64,000 nucleotides of DNA from Vibrio metschnikovii CIP 69.14 (lineage in GTDB: Bacteria > Pseudomonadota > Gammaproteobacteria > Enterobacterales > Vibrionaceae). Each line of letters starts with the position of its first letter. Position 1 is the stretch's first letter. Below, in pieces: positions 27,839-37,182 of this stretch. A model generated the notes under the pieces. The model was given only the letters and a program-made list of their open reading frames with translations, made no database searches and was not told where the DNA came from. The translations under genes and the position numbers were made by a program. The stretch covers positions 62,001-126,000 of the forward strand of contig NZ_ACZO01000007.1 of NCBI RefSeq assembly GCF_000176155.1. The letters are read 5' to 3'.

Positions 27839-28609
27839 TTAAGAGTTTTTACTCTCGATCAACACCGAAATCCCTTCTTCTGCTAATTCTTGTCGGACAC
27901 TGATTGGAAATGCCCGGTCAGTGATCACCACATCAAAACACTGCATATCGAGCGCATGAAAGGTGGCAACTTTGCCATATTTAGAAGAGTCAGAGACAAG
28001 GATGACTTTTTGTGCTGCCGCTGCGACTGCCCTTTTGACAATGACCTTAGGCTCACTGGGCGTAGAGATACCGCGCAGATTCCATGATGAAGTTGAGACA
28101 AACGCGATATCCACATTCATTCCCGCCAGAAAGTCTGACACTTTACTCCCTACGCTGGACTGATTCTCACGATCAATTCGTCCGCCCGTATGATAAAGCT
28201 CGCTTTTACTGTGATGGGTTAGAAAAGCCGCAATAACAAAATCGTTAGTAATAAAAAGCAGATCATCACGGCTAGCAAGTTGATGAGCGATTTCCAGTGT
28301 AGTGGTCCCAGCATCAAGATAAACCGTAGCATTTTGTTGCACCAACTGGCTAGCAATAAGGCCAATCATCGCTTTCTCATTAGCGTGTTGCGTCGCTTTA
28401 GCATCATGAGAAGGCTCCTGATGCAGCACTTTAGTCAGTTGCACACCGCCTGACACGGACAATACCTTACCCAATTTTTCGAGTTTAGCGATATCGCGAC
28501 GAATGGTCATGTGCGACACCTCTAATTGCTCAACCAGTTCGTTAATGCTGATCACTTCCTGTTGTGAAAGCAGAGATAGGATAGTTTTGTGACGTTCTGC
28601 TGGAATCAT
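27839..28609 (-). CDS. DeoR-family repressor of the threonate/erythronate operon
   Basis: A 256-residue DeoR-family protein. It has an N-terminal helix-turn-helix (about 20-45, INELVEQLEVSHMTIRRDIAKLE) and a C-terminal sugar-phosphate sensor domain with the family segments TVYLDAGTTTLEIA, LFITND and VILVSDSSKYGKVA. It is transcribed divergently from ltnD-otnK-otnC-otnI-denD-gntP, as in E. coli ygbI-ygbJKLMN, so it very probably controls that operon with a tetronate phosphate intermediate as inducer. GTTAAC-containing repeats in the 28610-28869 gap are candidate operators. Confidence 0.9.
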   Translation of the reverse strand: MIPAERHKTILSLLSQQEVISINELVEQLEVSHMTIRRDIAKLEKLGKVLSVSGGVQLTKVLHQEPSHDAKATQHANEKAMIGLIASQLVQQNATVYLDAGTTTLEIAHQLASRDDLLFITNDFVIAAFLTHHSKSELYHTGGRIDRENQSSVGSKVSDFLAGMNVDIAFVSTSSWNLRGISTPSEPKVIVKRAVAAAAQKVILVSDSSKYGKVATFHALDMQCFDVVITDRAFPISVRQELAEEGISVLIESKNS

Positions 28610-28869
28610 AATGACTTAGCTATAAGTAATGAGTGTACTCATATTATCAGTCATCAGCCATGGTGTGAAGTTGTGTTAACTATTGTTAAAAACAAACAAA
28701 TTCTGGAGAAAAACTGAAGCTGTAAAGTGTGAACATCTAGTTATTTTCCATATTATTACTAATGATTGTTAACATTTGTGACAAATGACGCATGACACCT
28801 CGCCGACTATCACATAGAATCACAATTAGTAACACAAATTAACATCAATCTTCAATGCGAGATAAGTAT
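28610..28869. promoter_or_regulatory. Divergent promoter region with GTTAAC-type repeats
   Basis: Two similar elements, TGTTAACTATTGTTAA (28673-28688) and TTGTTAACATTTGTGACAA (28767-28785), share a GTTAAC core 93 bp apart. A looser copy (AGTAACACAAATTAACA) lies near 28828. They sit between the regulator and ltnD and are the best candidates for its operators. This is inference from repetition. Confidence 0.4.
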
Positions 28870-29775
28870 ATGGATAATCAAACCGTGAAATCGATAGCGG
28901 TGATCGGATTAGGATCTATGGGGATGGGGGCTGCAAAATCCTGTATTCGCGCAGGACTCGATGTGTACGGCATTGACCTCAACCCAATCGCTCTCGAAAC
29001 ACTAGGTAACTACGGGGCGAAAGCGGTAGCTAGCGACGCCAATCTATTTGCTCACGGACTCGATGCGGTTTTATTGTTAGTCATCAACGCCAAGCAAGTG
29101 AAATCGATTTTGTTCGATTCAGGTTTAGCCGCCAACCTAAAACCAGGCACAGCCATCATGGTGTCTGCCACCATCTCTGCCCAAGATGCAAAAGATATTG
29201 AAGCGGGCCTTAAGTCTTACCACCTGCTGATGTTAGACGCCCCCGTTTCCGGTGGTGCAATAAAAGCCGAAGCCGGTGATATGACCATCATGGCATCCGG
29301 AAGTATAGAGGCGTTCACTAAATTGGCTCCCGTGTTAGCGGCAACGGCAGGCAAAGTTTATAACATCGGTACCGAAATTGGTCTTGGTGCTACCGTCAAA
29401 ATCATTCACCAACTTTTGGCAGGTGTACATATTGCTGCCGGAGCTGAAGCGATGGCCCTGGCCGCTCGTGCCAATATTCCTCTCGATTTAATGTACGACG
29501 TGGTCACTAACGCGGCAGGTAATTCTTGGATGTTTGAAAACAGAATGAAACACGTTGTTGATGGTGACTACTCGCCAAAATCAATGGTCAATATCTTTGT
29601 TAAAGACCTTAATCTGGTCGCCAATACCGCACAAGACCTGAAATTCCCTCTCCCACTAGCGAGTACTGCACTCAACATGTTTATCTCTGCTAGTAATGCA
29701 GGTTTTGGTCAAGAAGATGACAGCGCAGTGATCAAGATTTTTGATGGCATCAATCTACCTGGCATGGAGAAATAA
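28870..29775 (+). CDS. ltnD: L-threonate dehydrogenase (LtnD)
   Basis: NAD-dependent beta-hydroxyacid dehydrogenase that oxidises L-threonate to 2-oxo-tetronate. The 301-residue product has the Rossmann motif IGLGSMGMG near the N-terminus, the substrate motif DAPVSGGAIKAEAGD and the catalytic lysine segment GATVKIIHQLLAG. The stretch AMALAARANIPLDLMYDVV is nearly the same as in E. coli YgbJ/LtnD. Start taken at the second ATG (MDNQTVKS), 9 bases after GAGA. First gene of a six-gene operon. Confidence 0.95.
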   Translation: MDNQTVKSIAVIGLGSMGMGAAKSCIRAGLDVYGIDLNPIALETLGNYGAKAVASDANLFAHGLDAVLLLVINAKQVKSILFDSGLAANLKPGTAIMVSATISAQDAKDIEAGLKSYHLLMLDAPVSGGAIKAEAGDMTIMASGSIEAFTKLAPVLAATAGKVYNIGTEIGLGATVKIIHQLLAGVHIAAGAEAMALAARANIPLDLMYDVVTNAAGNSWMFENRMKHVVDGDYSPKSMVNIFVKDLNLVANTAQDLKFPLPLASTALNMFISASNAGFGQEDDSAVIKIFDGINLPGMEK

Positions 29776-29777
29776 TT

Positions 29778-31034
29778 ATGTTACTTGGAGTCATTGCTGA
29801 TGATTTTACTGGCGCAACCGATATTGCAGGTTTTCTGGTTGAAAATGGCATGCGCACTGTACAGCTCAACGGCATACCAAAGAAAAACATTCATGTAGAC
29901 GCCGATGCTGTGGTCATCAGCCTTAAATCCCGCTCATGTCCCGCTGAACAAGCCGTCAACCAATCACTAGAAGCGCTTCGTTGGTTGCAAGTTCAGGGCT
30001 GCCAGCAGTTTTATTTTAAATACTGTTCGACTTTCGATAGTACTGCACAAGGCAATATCGGTCCGGTGACCGATGCCCTACTAGCAGAACTAAATGAAAC
30101 CTTCACTATCGTTTGCCCAGCACTGCCAGTTAATGGCCGTACCGTATTCAATGGTTATCTATTTGTGCTTGGTGAACTCCTGAACGAATCGGGCATGCGC
30201 CACCATCCTGTAACACCAATGACAGATTCGAGCTTAGTTCGTCTGATGAATAACCAATCTCAAGGTGAATGTGGTCTGGTTAATTATCAAGTCATTGAGC
30301 AAGGTGTAGACGCCGTTGTTGCACGTTTTGCTCAATTACAAGAGGAAGGAAAACACTACGCGGTTGTTGATGCCATTAATAGCAATCATCTGATTACTCT
30401 CGGTCAGGCAGTGGAATCACTCAAATTTATTACTGGTGGATCAGGCTTAGCTGCAGGTATCGCTCAAAATTGGGCCAACAAACTGGCCGATCAAAGCGAA
30501 GCTCAATCGGCAGGCTTACCGACAAAAGCACCCGGTGTCGTGCTTTCTGGATCTTGCTCAGTCATGACGAATCAACAAGTCGCCCGTTATCAATCGGTAG
30601 CACCGCATTTTGCCGTCGACGTCGAAGCGTGTCTACGCGATAAAAACTATGTACAACAAGCGTTTATTTGGGTCACCGCGCAACTTGATAGTCACTACGC
30701 ACCCATGGTGTATGCCACCGCAGATCCAGACAAACTCAAAGCCATTCAGGCGCAATACGGTGCGGCCACTTCAAGTGAAGCGGTAGAGCAATTTTTCAGT
30801 CAACTTGCCCATCAATTGCAAGAGTTTGGGGTTAAAAACTTTATTGTTGCTGGCGGTGAAACGTCCGGAATTGTAACCCAAAGCCTTGGTGTCACAGGTT
30901 TTCACATCGGACCACAAATCGCCCCAGGTGTGCCTTGGGTCCAATCTATCGACGGTTCACTATCGTTGGCACTTAAGTCAGGTAACTTCGGCGATGAACG
31001 CTTCTTCGAAAAAGCACAGGATTTTTATCTATGA
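29778..31034 (+). CDS. otnK: 3-oxo-tetronate kinase (OtnK, DUF1537)
   Basis: ATP-dependent kinase that makes 3-oxo-tetronate 4-phosphate. The 418-residue product shows the DUF1537 hallmarks: N-terminal GVIADDFTGATDIAGFL with the substrate aspartates, mid-protein VLSGSCSVMTNQQV, and the C-terminal nucleotide loop VAGGETSGIV. It starts two bases after ltnD and overlaps otnC by four bases (ATGA), so expression is coupled. Confidence 0.95.
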   Translation: MLLGVIADDFTGATDIAGFLVENGMRTVQLNGIPKKNIHVDADAVVISLKSRSCPAEQAVNQSLEALRWLQVQGCQQFYFKYCSTFDSTAQGNIGPVTDALLAELNETFTIVCPALPVNGRTVFNGYLFVLGELLNESGMRHHPVTPMTDSSLVRLMNNQSQGECGLVNYQVIEQGVDAVVARFAQLQEEGKHYAVVDAINSNHLITLGQAVESLKFITGGSGLAAGIAQNWANKLADQSEAQSAGLPTKAPGVVLSGSCSVMTNQQVARYQSVAPHFAVDVEACLRDKNYVQQAFIWVTAQLDSHYAPMVYATADPDKLKAIQAQYGAATSSEAVEQFFSQLAHQLQEFGVKNFIVAGGETSGIVTQSLGVTGFHIGPQIAPGVPWVQSIDGSLSLALKSGNFGDERFFEKAQDFYL

Positions 31035-31663
31035 CAGAACAACAACTTAGAGAACAGATGGTTAGCCTTGCACGCTCCATGTTTGAACGTGGTTATGCCA
31101 CGGGTGGTGCAGGAAATCTATCATTGAAATTACCGAACGGCCATTTTCTCGCTACACCAACAGGCTCTTCATTTGGCCGTTTAATCGCCGAAGAATTATC
31201 TGTGGTGGATATTGAGGGTAATCAGCTCTCCGGCAAACGTGCTTCAAAAGAGATAGCCTTCCATCTAGCTATCTACCGAAACAATCCGAAATGTAACGCA
31301 ATTGTGCATTTGCATTCTACTTATCTGACAGCGCTCTCCTGCATCGATAATCTCGATGCTGATAATGCTATTCGCCCTTTCACACCCTACTACGTGATGC
31401 GTATCGGCCAATTACCTGTCATTCCCTATTTGCGCCCGGGTGAACCACGTATTGCCGAAGAACTGGCTAAACGTGCCGCTGATTACCGTGCATTCTTACT
31501 GGCTAACCACGGCCCAGTCATCACTGGCGCCGATCTAGAAGATGCCGTGGATAACGCTGAAGAATTAGAAGAAACCGCCAAGTTAATGTTTTTACTCAAT
31601 AACCATCCAGTTCGTTACCTCACAGAGGTCGAGGTGGAAGACCTAAAAGGGAGAGGAAAGTAA
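31031..31663 (+). CDS. otnC: 3-oxo-tetronate 4-phosphate decarboxylase (OtnC)
   Basis: A 210-residue class II aldolase/adducin-family enzyme that decarboxylates 3-oxo-tetronate 4-phosphate to dihydroxyacetone phosphate. Visible are GGAGNLSLKLPNG, the metal-binding histidines in VHLHSTYLTAL and a third in LANHGPVITG. The four-base overlap with otnK and one-base overlap with otnI place it in the same coupled operon, which separates it from the related fuculose-phosphate aldolases. Confidence 0.93.
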   Translation: MTEQQLREQMVSLARSMFERGYATGGAGNLSLKLPNGHFLATPTGSSFGRLIAEELSVVDIEGNQLSGKRASKEIAFHLAIYRNNPKCNAIVHLHSTYLTALSCIDNLDADNAIRPFTPYYVMRIGQLPVIPYLRPGEPRIAEELAKRAADYRAFLLANHGPVITGADLEDAVDNAEELEETAKLMFLLNNHPVRYLTEVEVEDLKGRGK

Positions 31664-32439
31664 TGGCTAAATTTGCTGCGAACCTTACCATGCTGTTCAA
31701 CGAAGTGCCTTTTATAGAACGCTTTGAGCATGCACATCGTGCTGGCTTTAAGGCGATCGAATTTTTGTTTCCTTATGCTTTCGAACCACAAGTGTTGGCG
31801 AAAAAATTAGAGCAATACGGGTTTGAACAAGCGCTGTTTAATATGCCTCCCGGCGACTGGGATGCCGGTGAAAAAGGCTTCGCGGCTCTACCGGGGCGTG
31901 AGCAAGAATTTAGGCAAAGTGTCGCCACCACACTGATGTATGCCAAAGCACTCAACTGCAAAAAAGTACACGCTATGTCAGGCATCATCGATCCAGCGTA
32001 CAGCCTGCAACAACACATCGATACCTTTATCGCCAACATTCGTTACGCTGCGGATACCTTTGCCGAACATGGCATTGATGTACTGATTGAACCTTTAAAC
32101 CATCGCGATGTTCCTCATTACTTCATTGCTCATCAACGGCGTGCCGTTGAATTGATTCAGATGGTTAATCGTCCGAATGTGAAATTACAACTCGATCTGT
32201 ACCACGCACAGATCATGGATGGTGATCTGGATGTTCTGATCCGCGATTTAGCGCCATTTACTGGCCATATTCAAATTGCGTCAGTGCCACACCGTAATGA
32301 ACCTAGTGACGGTGAAATCAACTACCCCTATCTCTTCGATGTACTGGATAACTCCGGTTATGACGGCTGGATCGGGTGCGAATACAAACCTAAAACCACT
32401 ACCGAACAAGGCTTAGGCTGGGTCAAGCCTTACTTATAA
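31663..32439 (+). CDS. otnI: 2-oxo-tetronate isomerase (OtnI)
   Basis: A 258-residue TIM-barrel isomerase of the hydroxypyruvate isomerase family. It interconverts 2-oxo- and 3-oxo-tetronate, giving OtnK its substrate. Recognisable are LTMLFNEVPFIERFEHAHRA at the start, metal-site glutamate in VLIEPLNHRDVPHYF, VKLQLDLYHAQIMDGDL and the terminal WIGCEYKP. It is one base into otnC and 43 bases before denD. Confidence 0.94.
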   Translation: MAKFAANLTMLFNEVPFIERFEHAHRAGFKAIEFLFPYAFEPQVLAKKLEQYGFEQALFNMPPGDWDAGEKGFAALPGREQEFRQSVATTLMYAKALNCKKVHAMSGIIDPAYSLQQHIDTFIANIRYAADTFAEHGIDVLIEPLNHRDVPHYFIAHQRRAVELIQMVNRPNVKLQLDLYHAQIMDGDLDVLIRDLAPFTGHIQIASVPHRNEPSDGEINYPYLFDVLDNSGYDGWIGCEYKPKTTTEQGLGWVKPYL

Positions 32440-32482
32440 CGCTCATAACAATAATAACAAGCAATACAACAAGGACATGTGT

Positions 32483-33454
32483 ATGAACATCGTAATCACT
32501 GGTGGTGCCGGATTTCTCGGATCTCTACTAGCTCAAACCCTACTCCAACAAGATTCAGGTTCGATTCAGTCTTTAATGATTGTCGATCGAGTCAAACCCA
32601 ACGGTGCTATCACTGAAGATCCACGAGTCAGTGCCATCGTCGCCGACATCACCGATCCACAACAGGTGGCTACCTTGATTGGTCCGAAAACCACTCATGT
32701 ATTTCACCTTGCTGCGATTGTATCGAGTCATGCAGAACAAGATTTCGATCTTGGAATCAAGGTCAACTTGACGGCAACACAGTTAATGCTTGAACAGTGT
32801 CGTCAAGTCAATTCAGAGATACGCTTTGTATTTTCTAGTTCGCTCGCGGTGTTTGGTGGAGCATTACCAGAGGTAGTGACGCCAATGACGGCGACTCAGC
32901 CCAGTTCTTCATACGGTACACAAAAAGCCATAGGCGAACTGTTGGTGAACGATTATGGTCGCAAAAATCTGGTTGATGCGATCAGCGTTCGTCTGCCAAC
33001 GATTTGTATCCGTCCCGGAGTCCCCAATCAGGCCGCGTCATCGTTCGTGAGTGGCATGATTCGCGAACCGCTAAAAGGTCAAACATCCAACTGTCCAGTG
33101 GATCTTGACCTCGGACTGTGGATATCCAGCCCAGAAACTGTCATTCAGAATATTATCCACGCAAGCCGACTGGAGCGTAGTGCTATCCAGGGTTATCGAA
33201 CTTTTAACTTACCCGGTATTAGAGTTACGCCACGCACTATGCTTGCTGCCATGGCAGAGCAAGTGGCTCCTTCTCGCACTGATCTCGTCACCATTAAAAA
33301 AGATAAAGCGATTGAATCGATCGTAGCAAGCTGGCCTCAAGCTATTGATAATACAAAGGAACTCAACCTAGGTTTCAGTGTTGATGCCAATTTCAATGCC
33401 GTTCTTTCTCGCTACCTTACGACTTGCTCAGTCGTAGAAATGGAGGATGCATAA
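32483..33454 (+). CDS. denD: D-erythronate dehydrogenase (DenD)
   Basis: A 323-residue short-chain/extended dehydrogenase that oxidises D-erythronate to 2-oxo-tetronate with NAD. It has the Rossmann motif TGGAGFLGSLLAQ near residue 7, the SSSLAVFGG segment and the YxxxK catalytic pair in SSYGTQKAIGE. Start set at MNIVITGG, 7-8 bases after AAGGA; an ATG two codons upstream is less likely. Its presence with ltnD lets one otn core serve two sugar acids. The stop overlaps the next start (TAATG). Confidence 0.93.
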   Translation: MNIVITGGAGFLGSLLAQTLLQQDSGSIQSLMIVDRVKPNGAITEDPRVSAIVADITDPQQVATLIGPKTTHVFHLAAIVSSHAEQDFDLGIKVNLTATQLMLEQCRQVNSEIRFVFSSSLAVFGGALPEVVTPMTATQPSSSYGTQKAIGELLVNDYGRKNLVDAISVRLPTICIRPGVPNQAASSFVSGMIREPLKGQTSNCPVDLDLGLWISSPETVIQNIIHASRLERSAIQGYRTFNLPGIRVTPRTMLAAMAEQVAPSRTDLVTIKKDKAIESIVASWPQAIDNTKELNLGFSVDANFNAVLSRYLTTCSVVEMEDA

Positions 33455-34956
33455 TGTTATCTACTTCCGTTATCGGTTTGATCATCGCGGTATTTGTTTT
33501 GATATTTCTGGTTCTGCGCACTCGGGTTCATGTCTTGATCGCAATGCTTGCAGCCGCTTGTATTGCGGGCTTGATTGGTGGATTAAGTGTTAATGAAACT
33601 ATGTCGGCCATCAGCCAAGGATTTGGCGGTACCTTAAGTGGCATTGGCATTGTCATTGGTCTGGGTGTCATGATGGGAGCCATTTTGGAAACCTCTGGTG
33701 CTGGAGAATCCATCGCCTATCATTTCATTAAATGGCTAGGTAAACGAAAGGAAGAGCTGGCGTTAGCGATCACCGGATACATTGTCAGTATTCCCGTCTT
33801 TGTCGATAGTGCCTTAATCATCCTTTATCCAATTGCTAAGTCTTTGGCTAAGACTTCTCAACGTTCGATTCTCACTCTTACGGTCGCACTAGCAGGTGGT
33901 CTTGTCGTCGCTCACCACTGTATTCCACCAACACCTGGACCATTGGGAGTAGCAAGTATTTTTGGTGTAGATATCGCTTCGATGCTCGGTTTTGGCTTGC
34001 TCATCGCTTTACCATCAGTGGCCGGAATTGTCATGTATGCGCGTTGGCTAGAGAAGCATTTCCCTGAGTACGCGACACCAGTGACGTTGGCTAAAGCACC
34101 AGAAGAGCAGAAGAAAGTTCACGCGGACTATATGGCGTCAAAGTCAGAAAAAGCATTACCCTCTTTGACTAAATCAATCATGCCTATCGTGGTACCGATT
34201 TTACTGATCCTAGCAAATTCGCTGACACAGCTGGCAGAGAAACAACTCGGATTAACGGGATTTAGCACCAGCTTTTTGGGTCAGGCTATTCAATTCCTTG
34301 GTCACCCGATCATTGCACTATCGATCAGTACATTACTGGCGGTATACACTTTGACGCCATACCTAGACAAAGCAGAGACAACCGCGAAGCTGGAACAAGG
34401 CATTTCAACATCAGGGATCATCCTTCTCGTTACTGGTGCTGGCGGCGCTCTGGGTAACGTACTACGCGAGTCAGGCGCTGGGGCTGAAATTGCTAACCAA
34501 GTCGCCTCATTGCCCATCTCACCAATCATGATCCCGTTTATTATCGCAACATTAGTGCGAGTTATTCAGGGCAGTGGGACGGTTTCAATGATTACCGCGG
34601 CATCCATTTCTGCACCAGTTTTAGCCGAGATTCAAGATGTGAACATGCTTTTTGCCGCTTCCGCTGCAACAATGGGCAGTCTATTCGCGGGGTATTTTAA
34701 TGACAGCCTATTCCATATTGTCAACCGTCTAATGGGAGTGACAGAAGTTCGCAAACAATTGGTGATTTGGACCATTCCAACCACTCTTGCTTGGGCGATT
34801 GGCGGTACGTTGATCATGACACTGAACCTTATTTTTGGAACCGCTGGCTCTATTTATGATCCTCTATTACCTCTTGTTATTCTCGGCTGGTGTCTCTATT
34901 TTATGAGTTCACAGAGTCGTTCAATGAGTCAGAGCCTTACCAAAATAAATCATTAA
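33454..34956 (+). CDS. GntP-family gluconate/tetronate permease
   Basis: A 500-residue inner-membrane transporter of the GntP family (gluconate, idonate and YgbN-type), with about 12-14 hydrophobic segments. Family stretches include GFGGTLSGIGIVIGLGVMMG, PVFVDSALIILYPIAKSLA, HHCIPPTPGPLGVA and FAGYFNDSLFHIVN. Start set at ATG overlapping the denD stop, behind GGAGG. Last gene of the operon, so it probably brings in threonate and erythronate. It ends ahead of a strong terminator. Confidence 0.93.
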   Translation: MLSTSVIGLIIAVFVLIFLVLRTRVHVLIAMLAAACIAGLIGGLSVNETMSAISQGFGGTLSGIGIVIGLGVMMGAILETSGAGESIAYHFIKWLGKRKEELALAITGYIVSIPVFVDSALIILYPIAKSLAKTSQRSILTLTVALAGGLVVAHHCIPPTPGPLGVASIFGVDIASMLGFGLLIALPSVAGIVMYARWLEKHFPEYATPVTLAKAPEEQKKVHADYMASKSEKALPSLTKSIMPIVVPILLILANSLTQLAEKQLGLTGFSTSFLGQAIQFLGHPIIALSISTLLAVYTLTPYLDKAETTAKLEQGISTSGIILLVTGAGGALGNVLRESGAGAEIANQVASLPISPIMIPFIIATLVRVIQGSGTVSMITAASISAPVLAEIQDVNMLFAASAATMGSLFAGYFNDSLFHIVNRLMGVTEVRKQLVIWTIPTTLAWAIGGTLIMTLNLIFGTAGSIYDPLLPLVILGWCLYFMSSQSRSMSQSLTKINH

Positions 34957-34992
34957 TATCCATTTCCCTTTTTATAAAAGCGGAATGATTTA

Positions 34993-35030
34993 AATAAACC
35001 GATGAAGATAGCTACCCTCATCGGTTTATT
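34993..35030. terminator. Bidirectional terminator between the GntP and chaperone genes
   Basis: A perfect 13-bp stem (AATAAACCGATGA/TCATCGGTTTATT) with a 12-nt loop, between converging genes. A/T-rich arms on both ends would serve both strands. Confidence 0.85.
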
Positions 35031-35049
35031 CTCGATAAAAATACCCAAA

Positions 35050-35634
35050 TTACCGATAGAGTTTCATCACCACGGCTTGGACTGAAAAAACTTGTTGTAA
35101 ATATTCTAACCACTGCTCAGCAATATCGGCCAAACATTGATAGGCTTGTGTATTTGCCGATTGTTTCAACAGCGTAAGGTAACGGTAACTCCAAGGTAAC
35201 AGATGATGAGACAGTAATAGTTGAACACTCTTTTGACTTGTATCATTACCAAGCAGTTGGCTGAGTAGCATTAACATAAGCCCAAAATGGTCTTCTGGTT
35301 CACGTAATCCTGTATCAATTTCAAGTCCATGTTGACGTAAGAAAGTACGTAGCGTTAACGTCGTCTCTCCAAAAATAACTTGTTCTTTATCTAAATAAAC
35401 GGAACCCCACGGTGGCGCTAACATGGTTTCTCTACCTTCAAAAAGCTGTTGATAATCGTCTAGGATCGCTTCTGGTGTGTCTTTTTTCAGAGCAACCAGT
35501 AGATCAATAAAGGGATGAGAAGGCTGTTCGGACCACTGGGCCAACTGATGTAATATTTCTTGGTTCTTAGGATGCGATAATGGGTAATACAGCAAACTCC
35601 CTAAAACAGAGCTTAGCGTAATAATATCATTCAT
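35050..35634 (-). CDS. TorD/DmsD-family redox-enzyme maturation chaperone
   Basis: A 194-residue all-helical cytosolic chaperone of the TorD/DmsD family (NarJ-like). It contains the family segment YQQLFEGRETMLAPPWGSVYLDKEQVIFG and a DHFGLMLMLLSQLL stretch. Such proteins bind the twin-arginine leader of the molybdoenzyme until cofactor is loaded. It is the last gene of dmsA-dmsB-dmsC here, which makes DmsA its client. Ribosome site is modest (AGAG about 10 bases before ATG). Confidence 0.88.
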   Translation of the reverse strand: MNDIITLSSVLGSLLYYPLSHPKNQEILHQLAQWSEQPSHPFIDLLVALKKDTPEAILDDYQQLFEGRETMLAPPWGSVYLDKEQVIFGETTLTLRTFLRQHGLEIDTGLREPEDHFGLMLMLLSQLLGNDTSQKSVQLLLSHHLLPWSYRYLTLLKQSANTQAYQCLADIAEQWLEYLQQVFSVQAVVMKLYR

Positions 35635-35704
35635 ATAAATAAACTCTCTTTATCTACCAAGAAGGAGGCTACCGCCCCCTTTTTACGTGTAAATTAACGT
35701 GAGG

Positions 35705-36551
35705 TTATAAACCGACAGTCATATGTAAACTGTAGAAAATACCACGACCCAAAAACTCTGCTAACAATACACACACTACACCCAGTGAAATAGGCAGTAG
35801 TGCCCGTTGGGAACGCTGCCAAGTAGGCCACCACCATAATACTAGCGCCACAACTAATAATAAGTATTGGATACTCTTGAGCATGCCGATATTAGGCAGC
35901 AGATCGACCGCTGACACAATAGAGGTTTGGATATGCGCCAGTTCCTGTAGTTGAGCAAAACTGGCTAGTACACTCACAACCACACCCAGTACGCCTAAAA
36001 GAGGCAGCTGTTTCTCAACGATAGTTGTGCGATATCCGGAGCCAGTTAGTAGTGTACAAGCAACGATGCTCCCCGAAATAACTGCCGTTAATACGAAACT
36101 TAATGGTGTATACAGCGTATGCCCAAGTTGGAACGGTTTCAATCATATATAGCCGAGCCATAGCATACATAAAGATGATACCCATCACCATTGCGGTCAC
36201 CATCAAGCCTCTACGTAATGCTGCTGAAGCTACCTTGAGAACACTCAGCAACCACAGTAATCCCCCGAGTGCAAAAAAAAGGCTACCCGTTAAGATTTCA
36301 TTAGATAACCAAGAATGTCCAACTCGATTAAAAGCATTAAAAGCACGTAGTGGACTCCCTAGATGGAACGTCGACGCAGCAAAACCAATACCCATCAAAA
36401 CCCAAACAAAAAATAAGCTTTTCATCATGGACATTTTTTGCTGTTCACTCGGACTGCCAAATAAAAACAGTAAACAGACCAAGAAAAAAGCGCCTACTGC
36501 CGTTTGGGCGAAAACGGTAAAGATCACTAACGGAAATTCATGCCAAGCCAT
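35705..36551 (-). pseudogene. dmsC: DMSO reductase membrane anchor DmsC, one-base frameshift
   Basis: DmsC is the multi-pass quinol-oxidising anchor of DMSO reductase. Two frames together make a normal-size DmsC. The first runs from MAWHEFPLVIFTVF to MIETVPTW and then goes off into IKFRING and a stop. The second, one base away, continues HTLYTPLSFVLTAVISG to the end. Removing one G from the GGG at 36122-36124 gives VPTWHTLYTPLSF and a 281-residue protein with about eight membrane segments, matching the family size near 287. It starts one base after dmsB behind AAGGAGG. The extra G may be a sequencing error, a phase-variable run or a real loss of function. Confidence 0.87.
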
Positions 36552-36552
36552 C

Positions 36553-37167
36553 TTACACCTCCTTCGGATTTGCTAAGAAACCCGTTTTATCGCCCGTAGG
36601 ACGAGCATTTTTATTGAGTTTAATGACAATGTTGGGCTTCGTAATGAACGATGAAGGAAGAGGAGCAACATCCGCATTAGTGCCGTATTTGGCTCGTAAT
36701 TCATCAATGGGACCAAACTCGAGTGCTCGCAATGGGCAAGAAGTCACACAAACAGGCTCCAAACCTTGCCCTACTCGCTCATAACATCCATCACACTTCG
36801 TCATGTGACCTTTTTCTTCGCTATACTGCGGTGCACCATAAGGACAAGACATCGCACACAACTTACAGCCGATACAAACCGCTTCATCAACAATCACAAA
36901 ACCGTCTTCGCGTTTGTGCATAGCTCCAGATGGACAAACCTTCGCACATGCTGGCTCATCACAGTGATTACAAGCAATCGAAAGATAGTAAGAAAAGACA
37001 TCTTGACGAAAGGTTTCCCCTTCAACGACCCAATTTCCACCTTCATAATCGTAGACACGACGAAAGTTAACGCCAACACCTAGATCTTTATTGTCTTTAC
37101 AAGAGAGCTGGCACGTTTTACAGCCCGTACATTTACTGGAATCAATATAAAAACCATACTGTTTCAT
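36553..37167 (-). CDS. dmsB: DMSO reductase iron-sulfur subunit (DmsB)
   Basis: A 204-residue electron-transfer subunit with four [4Fe-4S] cysteine groups: CTGCKTCQLSC near residue 13, CNHCDEPACAKVCP near 62, CIGCKLCAMSC near 95 and CDGCYERVG...CVTSCP near 125-145. It passes electrons from DmsC to DmsA. It follows dmsA by 15 bases and precedes dmsC by one base. Size and spacing agree with E. coli DmsB. Confidence 0.95.
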   Translation of the reverse strand: MKQYGFYIDSSKCTGCKTCQLSCKDNKDLGVGVNFRRVYDYEGGNWVVEGETFRQDVFSYYLSIACNHCDEPACAKVCPSGAMHKREDGFVIVDEAVCIGCKLCAMSCPYGAPQYSEEKGHMTKCDGCYERVGQGLEPVCVTSCPLRALEFGPIDELRAKYGTNADVAPLPSSFITKPNIVIKLNKNARPTGDKTGFLANPKEV

Positions 37168-37182
37168 AAGTTAGTCCTTGGG

